Positions 51,965 through 61,900 of a stretch of DNA of 64,000 bases are shown piece after piece. The notes below the pieces were generated by a model that was given only the letters and a program-made list of their open reading frames with translations, had not been told where the DNA came from and ran no database searches. The stretch lies in the NCBI RefSeq assembly GCF_000590475.1, contig NZ_CP007441.1:775097-839096 (forward strand). The letters are read 5' to 3'. Position 1 is the stretch's first letter. The number at the start of each line of letters is the position of its first letter. The position numbers and the translations under genes were made by a program. The stretch comes from Stutzerimonas stutzeri. GTDB taxonomy: Bacteria > Pseudomonadota > Gammaproteobacteria > Pseudomonadales > Pseudomonadaceae.

Positions 51965-53059
51965 TTGGAACAAAGATTGATCATCGTCGGCGGGGGCGTC
52001 ATCGGGCTGCTTTCGGCCTACCTACTGGCGAGCGCAGGCCAGGAAGTCGTTTTGCTCGAATCAGGTGAGACGGGCACCGAAGCCTCCTGGGCTGGCGGCG
52101 GTATCGTTTCTCCGCTTTACCCGTGGCGCTACAGCCCGGCGGTGACGGCGCTGGCGCATTGGTCGCAGGCGTTCTATCCGCAGCTGGGGGGACGGCTGCT
52201 CGAGCAGACCGAGATCGATCCCGAGGTGTACGAGACCGGACTCTACTGGCTGGATTTGGAGGATGAAGACGAGGCGTTGGCCTGGGCTGAGCGTCAGGGG
52301 CGCGCTCTGGGACGAGTTCCGCTGGAGCAAGTGCACGCCGCAGTACCCGAGCTTGGCGAAGGATTTTCTCGGGCGATATTCATGCCGGGAGTCGCCAACG
52401 TGCGCAACCCGCAGCTTTTGCGCGCCCTGCGGGAAGCGCTCGCCAGGATGCTGAGCGTAAGGGTGATCGAGCACTGCCCGGTGACCGGCTTCGTTCGCGA
52501 AGGTGCGCGAGTCGTAGGCGTGCAGACCGCACAGGGCGAGATGCGAGCCGAGCGTGTAGTTGTCGCCGCGGGCGCTTGGAGCGGCAACTTGCTGGCGACC
52601 CTGGGGCTTGAGCTGCCGGTCAAACCGATGAAGGGACAGATGATTCTGTTCAAGTGCGCCGAAGACTTTCTGCCGAGCATGGTGCTGGCCAAGCGGCGCT
52701 ATGCGATTCCTCGGCGAGACGGCCATATCCTGGTGGGCAGCACGCTTGAAGACGCAGGCTTTGACAAGACGCCGACCGAAGATGCGCTTGAAAGCCTCAG
52801 GGCCAGCGCTATCGAACTGCTACCGGCGCTGGCTGATGCGACCGTAATCAAGCACTGGGCCGGGTTGCGTCCGGCTTCACCCGAGGGCATTCCGTATATT
52901 GGGCCAGTACTGGGTCACGACGGCCTCTGGCTCAACTGCGGACACTTTCGTAACGGTCTGGTGCTGGCTCCGGCGTCCTGCCAGTTGCTCACGGATCTGA
53001 TGCTGGGTCGGCCGCCCTGCATCGATCCCGAACCGTACGCCCCGGTCGGTCGGCTCTGA
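51965..53059 (+). CDS. thiO: Glycine oxidase ThiO (DAO family)
   Basis: FAD amino-acid oxidase of 364 residues; in thiamine synthesis ThiO turns glycine into the imine for the thiazole ring. The dinucleotide site is RLIIVGGGVIGLLSAYLLA at the N-terminus, followed by E of VVLLESG; GSTLEDAGFDKTP and HWAGLRPASPEGIP are typical later blocks. The TTG at 51965 is preferred because GGAGGAG is seven bases upstream; a GTG at 51950 is the alternative. It is divergent from fimT, and no other thi gene is adjacent. Confidence 0.85.
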   Translation: MEQRLIIVGGGVIGLLSAYLLASAGQEVVLLESGETGTEASWAGGGIVSPLYPWRYSPAVTALAHWSQAFYPQLGGRLLEQTEIDPEVYETGLYWLDLEDEDEALAWAERQGRALGRVPLEQVHAAVPELGEGFSRAIFMPGVANVRNPQLLRALREALARMLSVRVIEHCPVTGFVREGARVVGVQTAQGEMRAERVVVAAGAWSGNLLATLGLELPVKPMKGQMILFKCAEDFLPSMVLAKRRYAIPRRDGHILVGSTLEDAGFDKTPTEDALESLRASAIELLPALADATVIKHWAGLRPASPEGIPYIGPVLGHDGLWLNCGHFRNGLVLAPASCQLLTDLMLGRPPCIDPEPYAPVGRL

Positions 53060-53510
53060 TGTTTGCCCGGATTTGATAAGCGCTTCGGAATGATAGCGAG
53101 TCCCGCGGTTTAGTGGGGTTTTGTTGTTAAGGCGGGATGGTTTAACGAGCGGTAGTGTTCGAGCCGACTCCCTTGCCGGCCGCGGGTCAGTTTTCGCCGC
53201 GGGTCGCGCCTCTCACAAGGTATCGGTATGGACTTTGGCCAGCGGTGGGCGAGGCTTCTGGCTCGTCAGTGAGCTGAACCCAGCGCTTCGGTGTGGAGTG
53301 AGTCCACATTATTTGCCACAGTTCGTGTTTTTTCACAGGGCTCGGTATCCACGCGTTGCCCTTGTAGGAGGCCCGCCTCGGGGCGAGGCTTTTCAGCCTG
53401 TTCGCGGCAATGACGGTTCAGCGCTTCGAGTGAGCCGGTTTTGCTGTTAAATTGCTCGGCTTTGTGGCGCTCGGAATAGCCGCGCCGATTTCTTTGCTCA
53501 AGAGGTTCGT
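53060..53510. other. Intergenic region between thiO and SUI1 gene, no gene seen
   Basis: This 451-bp stretch has open frames but none with a recognised product, good start context or typical codon use. A small REP-like hairpin, GCCTCG/CGAGGC (53375-53389), follows TTGTAGGAGGCCC, similar to the GTAGGAG-type repeats frequent in pseudomonads. A loose GC-stem plus GGGGTTTTG near 53105-53125 may end thiO transcripts. Confidence 0.5.
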
Positions 53511-53882
53511 GTGGCCAAGAAAACCACCTCGTTGTCCGGCCTTGGTGGACTGGTGTTTTCCACCGATGCAGGGCGGCACTGCCCCGATTGCAGCCAGCCG
53601 CTGGACGCCTGTATCTGCAAGCAGTCGTTCATTCCGGAAGGTGACGGCATCGCTCGGGTCCGCCGGGAAAGCAAGGGCCGTGGCGGTAAGACCGTGACCA
53701 CCATCGCTGGCGTACCGCTTGCCGAAGCTGAACTCAAGGAGCTGGCCAGTGCGCTCAAGCGTCGTTGCGGGACGGGCGGTGCGCTCAAGGATGGGATCAT
53801 CGAAATTCAGGGCGATCATGTTCAGCTTCTTCTGGATGAACTGACCAAGCGTGGATTCAAGGCAAAAAAATCCGGCGGTTGA
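53511..53882 (+). CDS. SUI1/YciH-family translation factor
   Basis: Protein of 123 residues with a C-terminal SUI1/eIF1-like domain (about 45-118; KGRGGKTVTTIAGVPL, CGTGGALKDGIIEIQGDH). The N-terminal part carries CPDCSQPLDACICK, four cysteines in a CxxC...CxC arrangement that may bind metal. Bacterial members may influence start-site selection, but the role is uncertain. The start codon is GTG with AAGAGG upstream. It lies ahead of speA, as in P. aeruginosa. Confidence 0.88.
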   Translation: MAKKTTSLSGLGGLVFSTDAGRHCPDCSQPLDACICKQSFIPEGDGIARVRRESKGRGGKTVTTIAGVPLAEAELKELASALKRRCGTGGALKDGIIEIQGDHVQLLLDELTKRGFKAKKSGG

Positions 53883-54000
53883 GGTCAGTACTTACCCCAT
53901 CACATTTTTCGCTTACTTCTTGGCGTACCGGCTGTCCAAGCGCGATAGCCTTTCTGTCGTGTTCTAGGCTCGGCAGACAATTCATTTTCAGGAGGCTTAG

Positions 54001-55914
54001 ATGCCCGTACGACGCACACGTAAAGACGACGGCAGCCAATGGACCGCAGCGGACAGCCGTAGCGTCTACGGCATTCGTCACTGGGGCGCCGGCTACTTTT
54101 CGATCAGCGACGGCGGCCATGTCGAGGTGCGCCCTCAGGGGCCTGCTGGCGAGGCCATCGAGTTCACAGGGCTGATCGAGCAATTGCGCGACGCGGGGCT
54201 GACCCTGCCTTTGTTGGTGCGCTTCCCAGACATCCTGCAGGACCGTGTGCGTCACCTGACCGGCGCGTTCGACGCCAACATCGAGCGCCTCGAGTACCAG
54301 AGCAAGTACACCGCGCTGTACCCGATCAAGGTCAATCAACAGGAAGCGGTGGTGGAAAACATCATCGCCACGAAGAACGTCGCCATTGGCCTGGAGGCCG
54401 GCTCCAAGCCTGAACTGATGGCGGTGCTGGCACTGGCGCCGAAGGGCGGCACCATCGTCTGCAACGGCTATAAGGATCGTGAATTCATCCGCCTGGCACT
54501 GATGGGGCAGAAGCTCGGGCATAACGTTTTCATCGTCATCGAGAAAATGTCCGAAGTGGGCATGGTCATCGAAGAAGCCGCGGAGCTGAAGATCCTTCCG
54601 CAGGTTGGACTACGTGTACGGCTGTCTTCCTTGGCGTCGAGCAAGTGGGCCGACACTGGTGGCGAGAAATCCAAGTTCGGCCTGTCTGCCGCGCAGCTGC
54701 TCACGGTCATCGAGCGCTTCCGCGCGGCCGGAGTGGAGCAGGGCGTGCGGCTGCTGCACTTCCACATGGGGTCGCAGATCGCCAATCTGGCTGACTACCG
54801 CGACGGCTTTCGTGAAGCCATCCGTTATTACGCCGAATTGCGCGCGCTCGGTTTGCCGGTTGATCACATCGATGTGGGCGGTGGACTGGGTGTTGACTAC
54901 GACGGCACGCATTCGCGCAATGCCAGTTCGATCAACTACGACATCGATGAGTACGCCGGCACCGTGGTGGGCATGCTCAAGGAGTTCTGCGATCGCCAGG
55001 AGCTGCCGCACCCGCACATTTTCTCCGAGAGCGGCCGAGCCATGACTGCGCACCATGCGGTGCTGGTGATGCAGGTCACCGATTTCGAGCGCCACAACGA
55101 CGAGGCGCCGACCATCGAGAATTACGACGAGTTGCCCGAAATCGTCCAGGCGCTGGCCGATCTGCTCGGCCCGACGGACCCGGAGATGGTTACCGAAACC
55201 TATTGGCGCGCCACCCACTATATGAGCGAGGCCGCCGCGCAATACGCATCGGGCAAGCTGTCGCTGGCGCAGAAAGCGCTGGCCGAACAAAGCTATTTCG
55301 CCATCTGCCGGCGCCTGTACAACCAGCTCAAGGCGCGCCAGCGCTCGCATCGCGCGGTGCTCGACGAACTCAACGACAAGCTCGCGGACAAATACATCTG
55401 CAATTTCTCGGTGTTCCAGAGCCTGCCGGATACCTGGGCGATCGACCAGATCCTGCCGATCGTGCCGCTGCAGCGCCTGACCGAAGAGCCGGTGCGTCGC
55501 GCCGTGCTGCAGGATCTGACCTGCGACTCCGACGGCAAGATCAAGCACTACGTCGACGAGCAGAGCATCGAGAACAGCATGCCTGTGCACGAGATTCAGG
55601 CGGGGGAGGAGTATTTCCTCGGCGTGTTCCTGGTGGGCGCCTACCAGGAGATCCTTGGCGACATGCATAACCTGTTCGGCGATACCGATTCGGTGAACGT
55701 CTACCAACGTGAGGACGGCAGCTTCTATCACGCCGGCATCGAAACGCACGACACCATCGAAGACATGTTGCGCTACGTGCACCTGTCACCCGAGGAGCTG
55801 ATGACCTACTACCGCGATAAGGTGTCCAGTGCGCGGCTCAGCGCCAAAGAACGCACCCAATACATCGACGCGTTGCGGCTGGGCCTGACTCGCTCTTCAT
55901 ATCTCACGCCCTGA
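54001..55914 (+). CDS. speA: Biosynthetic arginine decarboxylase
   Basis: PLP enzyme that turns arginine into agmatine, the first step of the agmatine route to putrescine. The 637 residues are family length. The PLP-lysine block YPIKVNQQEAVVENI (near 110), the DVGGGLGVDYDG loop (near 298), and the C-terminal half with TCDSDGKIKHYVDEQS (around the catalytic Cys) are seen. RBS GGAGG precedes the ATG by five bases. No other polyamine gene is adjacent. Confidence 0.95.
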   Translation: MPVRRTRKDDGSQWTAADSRSVYGIRHWGAGYFSISDGGHVEVRPQGPAGEAIEFTGLIEQLRDAGLTLPLLVRFPDILQDRVRHLTGAFDANIERLEYQSKYTALYPIKVNQQEAVVENIIATKNVAIGLEAGSKPELMAVLALAPKGGTIVCNGYKDREFIRLALMGQKLGHNVFIVIEKMSEVGMVIEEAAELKILPQVGLRVRLSSLASSKWADTGGEKSKFGLSAAQLLTVIERFRAAGVEQGVRLLHFHMGSQIANLADYRDGFREAIRYYAELRALGLPVDHIDVGGGLGVDYDGTHSRNASSINYDIDEYAGTVVGMLKEFCDRQELPHPHIFSESGRAMTAHHAVLVMQVTDFERHNDEAPTIENYDELPEIVQALADLLGPTDPEMVTETYWRATHYMSEAAAQYASGKLSLAQKALAEQSYFAICRRLYNQLKARQRSHRAVLDELNDKLADKYICNFSVFQSLPDTWAIDQILPIVPLQRLTEEPVRRAVLQDLTCDSDGKIKHYVDEQSIENSMPVHEIQAGEEYFLGVFLVGAYQEILGDMHNLFGDTDSVNVYQREDGSFYHAGIETHDTIEDMLRYVHLSPEELMTYYRDKVSSARLSAKERTQYIDALRLGLTRSSYLTP

Positions 55915-55964
55915 TCGGGCGGCTTCGCCAGCAAGCGGATGGCGTTTCCAGCCGCAATGATCGT

Positions 55965-55980
55965 TCCCGCACGTGCGGGA
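55965..55980. repeat. 16-bp perfect palindrome after speA
   Basis: TCCCGCACGTGCGGGA is a perfect palindrome 50 bp past the speA stop. With its flanks (ATGATCGT...GGTGCCAACGCTC) it resembles, in rearranged form, the ATGATCGTTCCCACGCTC-type intergenic repeats known from Pseudomonas. It could serve as an mRNA 3' end. Confidence 0.55.
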
Positions 55981-56181
55981 GGTGCCAACGCTCTGCTCGC
56001 TGGATACGCGAGCGTCCTGCTGCGGGGCGTCTTGCAGGAGCGCGGGGTCCATCGTGCCTTCCGGTCGGGCAGACCCCGCGTTGATCTTACTGATTGTCGA
56101 GCCCGCCCCTGGTCGCTCCAGCCGCACCTTCGCGCCCGTCCCCAGTCGATATCGGTAACGCCCAGCCGAAGCGATATCGCC

Positions 56182-56958
56182 ATGCCAGAAGGCCCGTCCA
56201 TTGTCATTCTTCGAGAAGAAGTCGCCGAATTTGAAGGCAAGATCATCGACCGCGCGGAGGGCAGTGCCAAGCTCGACATAGCACGATTGATCGGTCAGTC
56301 GGTGCGATCGTTTCGCAGCTGGGGCAAGCACTTCCTGATCGAGCTGGACGATGTGTCGCTGCGCATTCACCTGCTCCTGTTCGGCAGTTACCGGATAAAC
56401 GAGCGCAAGGATTCCACGCCGCGCCTGAGCCTGGGCTTTGCCAACGGCGAGCTGAATTTCTACGGCTGCTCGGTGCAATTCATCGAAGGTCCGTTGGAAG
56501 AGGCCTACGAGTGGAGCGCGGATGTCATGAGCGACGCCTGGGATAATCGCGCCGCGCTGAAGAAGCTGCGCGCCAGGCCGCGGCTGCTGGCCTGCGACGC
56601 GCTGCTGGATCAGACGCTGTTTTCCGGCTCCGGCAATATCATCAAGAACGAAGTGTTGTTCCGGACGCGCATCCATCCGCTGTCACTGATCGGCGAATTA
56701 CCTGCGGCCAAGCTGCGTGAGTTGGCGCGTGAGGTGCGTAATTACAGCTTCGATTTCTTGCAGTGGAAGCGCGAGGGCAAGCTCAAGGCGAACTGGCTGG
56801 CACATACCAAGACCACCTGTCCGCGCTGCAGGATCCCGTTCGTCAAAGCCAAGTCTCTCGGCCGCAGCAAGCGCCGCAGCTTCTTCTGCGAGCGTTGTCA
56901 GAAGCGCTACGGCGACAGTGATCAGGTGTCGGTCGAGGCGCCGGAAACAGAGCAGTAG
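56182..56958 (+). CDS. nei: Endonuclease VIII-like DNA glycosylase
   Basis: Base-excision-repair glycosylase/AP lyase of the Fpg/Nei family, 258 residues. MPEGPS supplies the catalytic Pro2 and Glu3; a helix-two-turn-helix segment (LLDQTLFSGSGNIIKNEVL, near 150) and a C-terminal zinc finger (CPRC...FFCERCQ, near 213-240) follow. Overall resemblance is closer to Nei than to MutM, so oxidised pyrimidines are the probable substrates. The frame stays open upstream, but the ATG at 56182 is fixed by the need for Pro at position 2. Confidence 0.88.
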   Translation: MPEGPSIVILREEVAEFEGKIIDRAEGSAKLDIARLIGQSVRSFRSWGKHFLIELDDVSLRIHLLLFGSYRINERKDSTPRLSLGFANGELNFYGCSVQFIEGPLEEAYEWSADVMSDAWDNRAALKKLRARPRLLACDALLDQTLFSGSGNIIKNEVLFRTRIHPLSLIGELPAAKLRELAREVRNYSFDFLQWKREGKLKANWLAHTKTTCPRCRIPFVKAKSLGRSKRRSFFCERCQKRYGDSDQVSVEAPETEQ

Positions 56959-57041
56959 CGCGAGGTGGCGTACCCTTTGATTATGATCCACGCTCCGCCG
57001 TAGGGGCTGCCCCGGCTTTTCCCATACCGAGATATTCCTTC

Positions 57042-57473
57042 ATGCGTATCGCTTCCTTGTTGCTGGCTGCTGCCGCAGTCGTCTGGATTCCACCGGTTTC
57101 CGCCTCCGAGTCGTTGCTCGATTTGCGGGTCGGCGAGGCGAGCTTGCAGGCGGAGTACGCGCGCTCGCCGGACGAACGAGCTCGCGGGCTGATGGAGCGC
57201 ACCGAACTGCCAGCTGATCGCGGCATGCTGTTTCGCTTCGATGACGTGCGCCGTCACTGCCTCTGGATGAAAGACACGCCGCTGCCGCTTTCCGCTGCCT
57301 TCATGGACGAGCAGGGGCGCATCGTCGATATCATCGACCTGGAACCGCTGGACAAGGCGATCCGCTGTTCGCAAGAACCCGCGCGCTATGCGTTGGAGGT
57401 AAACCAGGGGTGGTATCGTCAGCACCGACTCGGGACTAATGACCACGTAAAGGGCATTCCCGAGGTCGATTGA
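57042..57473 (+). CDS. DUF192 exported protein
   Basis: Protein of 143 residues with a signal peptide (MRIASLLLAAAAVVWIPPVSA) and a DUF192 domain (about 28-140; EYARSPDERARGLMERTELP, GMLFRFDDVRRHCLWMKDTPLPL, ALEVNQGWYRQH). The family is small, exported and of unknown function; LWMKDTPLPLSAAF is its hallmark. It lies between the Nei-like gene and phnN on the same strand with gaps of 83 and 55 bp. Confidence 0.88.
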   Translation: MRIASLLLAAAAVVWIPPVSASESLLDLRVGEASLQAEYARSPDERARGLMERTELPADRGMLFRFDDVRRHCLWMKDTPLPLSAAFMDEQGRIVDIIDLEPLDKAIRCSQEPARYALEVNQGWYRQHRLGTNDHVKGIPEVD

Positions 57474-57528
57474 CAGACAGCCGTTCGCTGAGCCGATCGG
57501 TCTGGTATCGAGGCAGAAGGGTGTTGGT

Positions 57529-58089
57529 ATGACGGGACGATTGATCTACCTGATAGGCCCTTCCGGCGCCGGCAAGGACAGTCTGCTGCAGGCCGCTCGC
57601 GAGCCGCTGCGGGCGCGCGGTTGCCGGGTCGCCCGGCGCGTCATTACCCGCTCTGCCGAAGCCGTGGGGGAGGATGCCATAGCGGTTAGCGAGTCAGAGT
57701 TCGAGCAGTTGCGCGGTAGCGGTGCCTTCGCATTGGCTTGGCACGCAAACGGCCTGCACTACGGAATATCCCGGAAGATCGATGATTGGCTGGCGGCAGG
57801 CGAGCATGTCTTGATCAACGGTTCGAGAGGCTATCTGGCCGAAGCGCGTCAACGTTATCCGCAGCTGCAACCGGTGCTGCTTACAGTGGCGCTGCCGATT
57901 CTGCGTGAGCGTTTGCTGGCACGCGGGCGTGAGTCGCTCGAGGAAATAGAGGCACGGCTGGCCCGCAACGAGCTATTTCAATCAACGGCGGAGCAAGGCG
58001 GGACGCAGCTGCTGGATAACTCCGGCCCACTCGAGCAGACCCTGCAGCGCTTGCTCCAGTTGATCGACCAAAACCATGCGTACGACTGA
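57529..58089 (+). CDS. phnN: Ribose 1,5-bisphosphate phosphokinase
   Basis: Guanylate-kinase-like enzyme of 186 residues that makes PRPP from ribose 1,5-bisphosphate in the C-P lyase phosphonate pathway. The P-loop LIGPSGAGKDSLLQAA is at about 8-23; ARRVITRSAE, WHANGLHYGI and VLINGSRGYLAEA are family blocks. None of the C-P lyase genes is within the window, so here it is detached from the phn operon, or is the near end of one that lies elsewhere. The gap of 178 bp after it has no gene. Confidence 0.88.
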   Translation: MTGRLIYLIGPSGAGKDSLLQAAREPLRARGCRVARRVITRSAEAVGEDAIAVSESEFEQLRGSGAFALAWHANGLHYGISRKIDDWLAAGEHVLINGSRGYLAEARQRYPQLQPVLLTVALPILRERLLARGRESLEEIEARLARNELFQSTAEQGGTQLLDNSGPLEQTLQRLLQLIDQNHAYD

Positions 58090-58267
58090 CAGCTCCAGCG
58101 ACAACGCTCCTCACGTGCTGATGAATGCCGGCATCGTTGCCCATTTCTACCTCATCCTCGCGTACTGATTTTTCGAGCGTGTCGTGCGAGACGTCACCGC
58201 GGCGCGGCATGGGACTGTACCTCTGCACTGGATGACCGGTGCGCGCCTCAGGCCGACCTTCGCCACG

Positions 58268-58735
58268 CTAGTCCAGTGGCAGCTCTGTCGTCCTTTTCAC
58301 CTCACTCATCGCGATGTGTGAATGCGCCTCCTGTACATGCGGCCGTTGCAGCAGCTGGTCGCGCAAAAAGCGTTCGTAACTGTCGATGTCCTTGGCCACC
58401 ACCTTGAGCAGATAATCCGACTCGCCGGCCATGGTGTGGCACTCCAGCACTTCGGGATAACCGACCACCGCACGCTCGAATTCATCGAGGTTGCTGCGGC
58501 CGTGGGCAGAGAGCTTGATGTTGACGAACACCGTCATGTTCAGCCCGAGCTTCTTCGGGTTGAGCAGGGCGACCTTGCGCTCGATCAACCCTTCTTCCTG
58601 CATGCGGTTGATGCGGCGCCAGCAGGGTGATTGCGACAGTTCGACCTTTTCCGCGATCTCGGCAGCGGAGAGGTCAGCGTTATGTTGCAGCAGCAGGAGA
58701 ATCTTGCGATCGATGCTGCTCAGCAGGGTCTGCAT
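58268..58735 (-). CDS. Lrp/AsnC-family transcription regulator
   Basis: Regulator of 155 residues. An N-terminal helix-turn-helix (about 5-55; LDRKILLLLQHNADLSAAEIAEKV-type, here SIDRKILLLLQHNADLS, then SQSPCWRRINRMQEEGLI) and a C-terminal AsnC/RAM domain (about 70-150; EVLECHTMAGESDYLLKVVA) are complete. The ATG at 58735 (MQTLLSSIDRK) is preferred over an upstream one at 58777. It is divergent from the indolepyruvate oxidoreductase gene, 239 bp apart, and is the likely local regulator with an amino acid as effector. Confidence 0.9.
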   Translation of the reverse strand: MQTLLSSIDRKILLLLQHNADLSAAEIAEKVELSQSPCWRRINRMQEEGLIERKVALLNPKKLGLNMTVFVNIKLSAHGRSNLDEFERAVVGYPEVLECHTMAGESDYLLKVVAKDIDSYERFLRDQLLQRPHVQEAHSHIAMSEVKRTTELPLD

Positions 58736-58922
58736 GGTTGTGCTCTTTTTGTTGTTGTTAGTGGATGGATCATGCACGCGATTGCGCTTCTACCGCAAAA
58801 GTAGAAAGAAAATCGCTAGCCGTCACGGCCAAACTCTTTACCAACGCGCAACGGTGGGGTTATCCCCTGCCGGTCGCTGGCGTGGGAAAGCTTTCCGTGC
58901 GGCTGCCCACGACCTGTTAGGC

Positions 58923-58943
58923 GGGATGTGAAACACACATCCC
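58923..58943. promoter_or_regulatory. Operator-like palindrome ahead of oxidoreductase gene
   Basis: GGGATGTG (58923-58930) and CACATCCC (58936-58943) form an inverted repeat with a five-base centre, 32 bp ahead of the oxidoreductase ATG. Position and symmetry suit a binding site for the divergent Lrp-type regulator; an RNA hairpin in the leader is the alternative. Confidence 0.45.
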
Positions 58944-58974
58944 AGACTCCGATAAAAACAAACAGGAGCGCCAC

Positions 58975-61900
58975 ATGTCATTGGCCGAGATTCGCCTGGA
59001 TGACAAGTACCGGCTCGCAACCGGACATCTGTACCTCACCGGCACCCAGGCGCTGACCCGCCTGCCGATGCTGCAGCACCAACGCGACCAGGCCCAGAAC
59101 CTGAACACCGGTTGCTTTATCTCCGGCTACCGCGGCTCGCCGCTTGGCATGCTGGACAAGAGCCTCTGGGAAGCGCGCGACTACCTCAAGCAGCACGCCA
59201 TTCATTTCCAGCCGGGCCTCAACGAGGAACTGGCGGCGACGGCGGTGTGGGGCAGTCAGCAGACCAACCTGTTCCCCGGTGCCAAGTATGACGGCGTGTT
59301 CGCCATGTGGTACGGCAAGGGGCCGGGCGTCGACCGTTCCGGTGACGTCTTCAAGCACGGCAACGCCGCGGGCGTCTCGCCCCATGGCGGTGTGTTGCTG
59401 CTAGCCGGTGACGACCACGGCTGCAAATCCTCGACACTGCCGCACCAGAGCGAGCACGCCTTCATTGCTGCCTCGATTCCGGTACTCAACCCGTCCAACG
59501 TCCAAGAAATCCTCGACTACGGCATCATCGGCTGGGAGCTGTCGCGCTATTCCGGCTGCTGGGTGGCGCTCAAGACCATCGCCGAGAACGTCGATTCGTC
59601 AGCCGTGGTCGAGGTCGATCCGCTGCGGGTGCAGACGCGCATCCCCGATGACTTCGAACTGCCCAAAGACGGCGTGCACATCCGCTGGCCGGACCCGCCA
59701 TTGGCGCAGGAAAAACGCCTCAACCTGTACAAGATTTACGCGGCGCGCGCCTTCGCACGGGCCAACAACCTCAACCGGGTGATGCTCGATTCGCCGAACC
59801 CGCGCCTCGGCATCATCACCACTGGCAAGTCGTATCTTGACGTTCGTCAGGCGCTGGACGATCTCGGTCTGGACGAAGCGCTGTGCGCCTCGGTCGGTCT
59901 GCGCGTGCTCAAGGTTGGCATGAGCTGGCCGCTGGAGCCGGTCTCGGTGCATGAGTTTGCCCAGGGCCTGGACGAAATTCTGGTGGTCGAGGAAAAGCGC
60001 AGCATCGTTGAAGACCAGCTCACCGGGCAGCTCTACAACTGGCCGCTGGACAAGCGGCCTCGCGTGGTCGGCGAGTTCGACGAGCACGGCACCTCGTTGC
60101 TGCCGAACCTCAGCGAACTGACGCCCGCGATGATCGCCCGGGTAATCGCCAAGCGCCTCGCGCCGATCTACTCCAGCGACAGCATCCAGGCGCGTCTGGC
60201 GTTCCTCTCCGCCAAGGAAAAAGCCCTGGCCGCACGCAGCTACGACACCGTGCGTACGCCGCATTACTGCTCCGGCTGCCCGCATAACAGCTCGACCAAG
60301 GTGCCGGAAGGCAGCCGTGCCTCGGCCGGTATCGGTTGCCATTACATGGTTCAGTGGATGGACCGGCGCACCGAGACCTTCACCCAGATGGGCGGCGAGG
60401 GCGTCAACTGGATCGGCCAGGCGCCGTTCACCGAAACGCCGCACATGTTCCAGAACCTCGGCGACGGCACCTACTTCCACTCCGGCAGCCTGGCCGTGCG
60501 CGCCGCGGTAGCGGCCGGGGTGAACATCACCTTCAAGATCCTCTACAACGATGCGGTGGCCATGACCGGTGGCCAGCCCATCGACGGTGAGCTGCGGGTC
60601 GATCAGCTCAGTCGGCAGATTGCCGACGAGGGCGTGAAACGCATCGCTTTGGTCAGCGACGAGCCGGACAAGTACCCGACTCGTGACTCCTTCGCGCCGA
60701 TCACCAGCTTCCACCACCGCCGCGATCTGGACGCCGTGCAGCGTGAGTTGCGCGAGTTCAAGGGTGTCTCGGTGATCATCTATGACCAGACCTGCGCCAC
60801 TGAGAAACGTCGTCGGCGCAAGCGCGGCAAGCTGGAAGATCCGGCAAAGCGCGCTTTCATCAACCCCGCCGTATGCGAGGGCTGCGGCGACTGCGGCGAG
60901 AAGTCCAACTGCCTGGCGGTGATGCCGCTGGAAACCGAACTGGGGCGCAAGCGCGAGATCGATCAGAACGCCTGCAACAAGGACTTTTCCTGCGTCGAAG
61001 GCTTCTGCCCGAGCTTTGTCACCGTGCACGGCGGCGGATTGCGCAAGCCGGAGGCCATGGCCGGTGGCATCGCGGGCGACCAGCTGCCCGAACCGCAGCA
61101 TCCGACGCTGGATCGGCCCTGGAACGTGCTGATCCCCGGTGTCGGTGGCAGTGGCGTCACGACGCTTGGCGCGCTCTTGGGCATGGCCGCGCACCTGGAA
61201 GGCAAGGGCTGCACGGTGCTCGATCAGGCTGGCCTTGCGCAGAAGTTCGGCCCGGTGGTCACTCACGTGCGTATCGCCGCCAAGCAGGACGATATCTATG
61301 CCGTACGCATCGCGGCAGGCGAAACCGACTTGCTGCTGGGTTGCGATCTGGTGGTGGCTGCCGGCGAAGATTCGCTGACCCGCCTAAACGATCAGATCAG
61401 CCATGCGGTGATTAACAGCCACGAATCGGCGACCGCCGAATTCACCCGCAACCCCGATGCTCAGGTACCGGGCAAGGCCATGCGCGAAGCCTTGATGGAT
61501 GCGGTGGGTGCCGAGAAGACCCATTTCATCGATGCGAGCTACCTGGCCACTCGACTGCTGGGCGATAGCATCGCCACCAACCTGTTTCTGCTGGGTTTCG
61601 CCTATCAGCAAGGGTTGTTGCCGCTGTCTGCCGAAGCCATCGAGAAAGCCATCAGCATCAACGGTGTTGCCGCAGAGCTGAACCAGCAGGCGTTCCGCTG
61701 GGGCCGGCGGGCGGTGCTGGAGCGTGAAGCGGTCGAAAAGCTCGCACGTCCGGTCGAGATGGCCGAACCAATCTGCCAAACGCTGGAAGAGATCGTCGAC
61801 TGGCGGCTGGACTTCCTGACCAAATACCAGAACGCGGGCTATGCCAAGCGCTATCGCTCGATCGTCGAGCGCGTGCGTGCGGTGGATAGTGCTGACGACC

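Noticed and set aside
53121..53450. Open frame of 109 codons in the thiO-SUI1 gap
   Set aside because: No recognisable product, no convincing ribosome-binding site, and it covers a REP-like hairpin.
59599..61266. Open frame of 555 codons opposite the oxidoreductase gene
   Set aside because: Antisense shadow; the plus-strand product has TPP and Fe-S motifs throughout.
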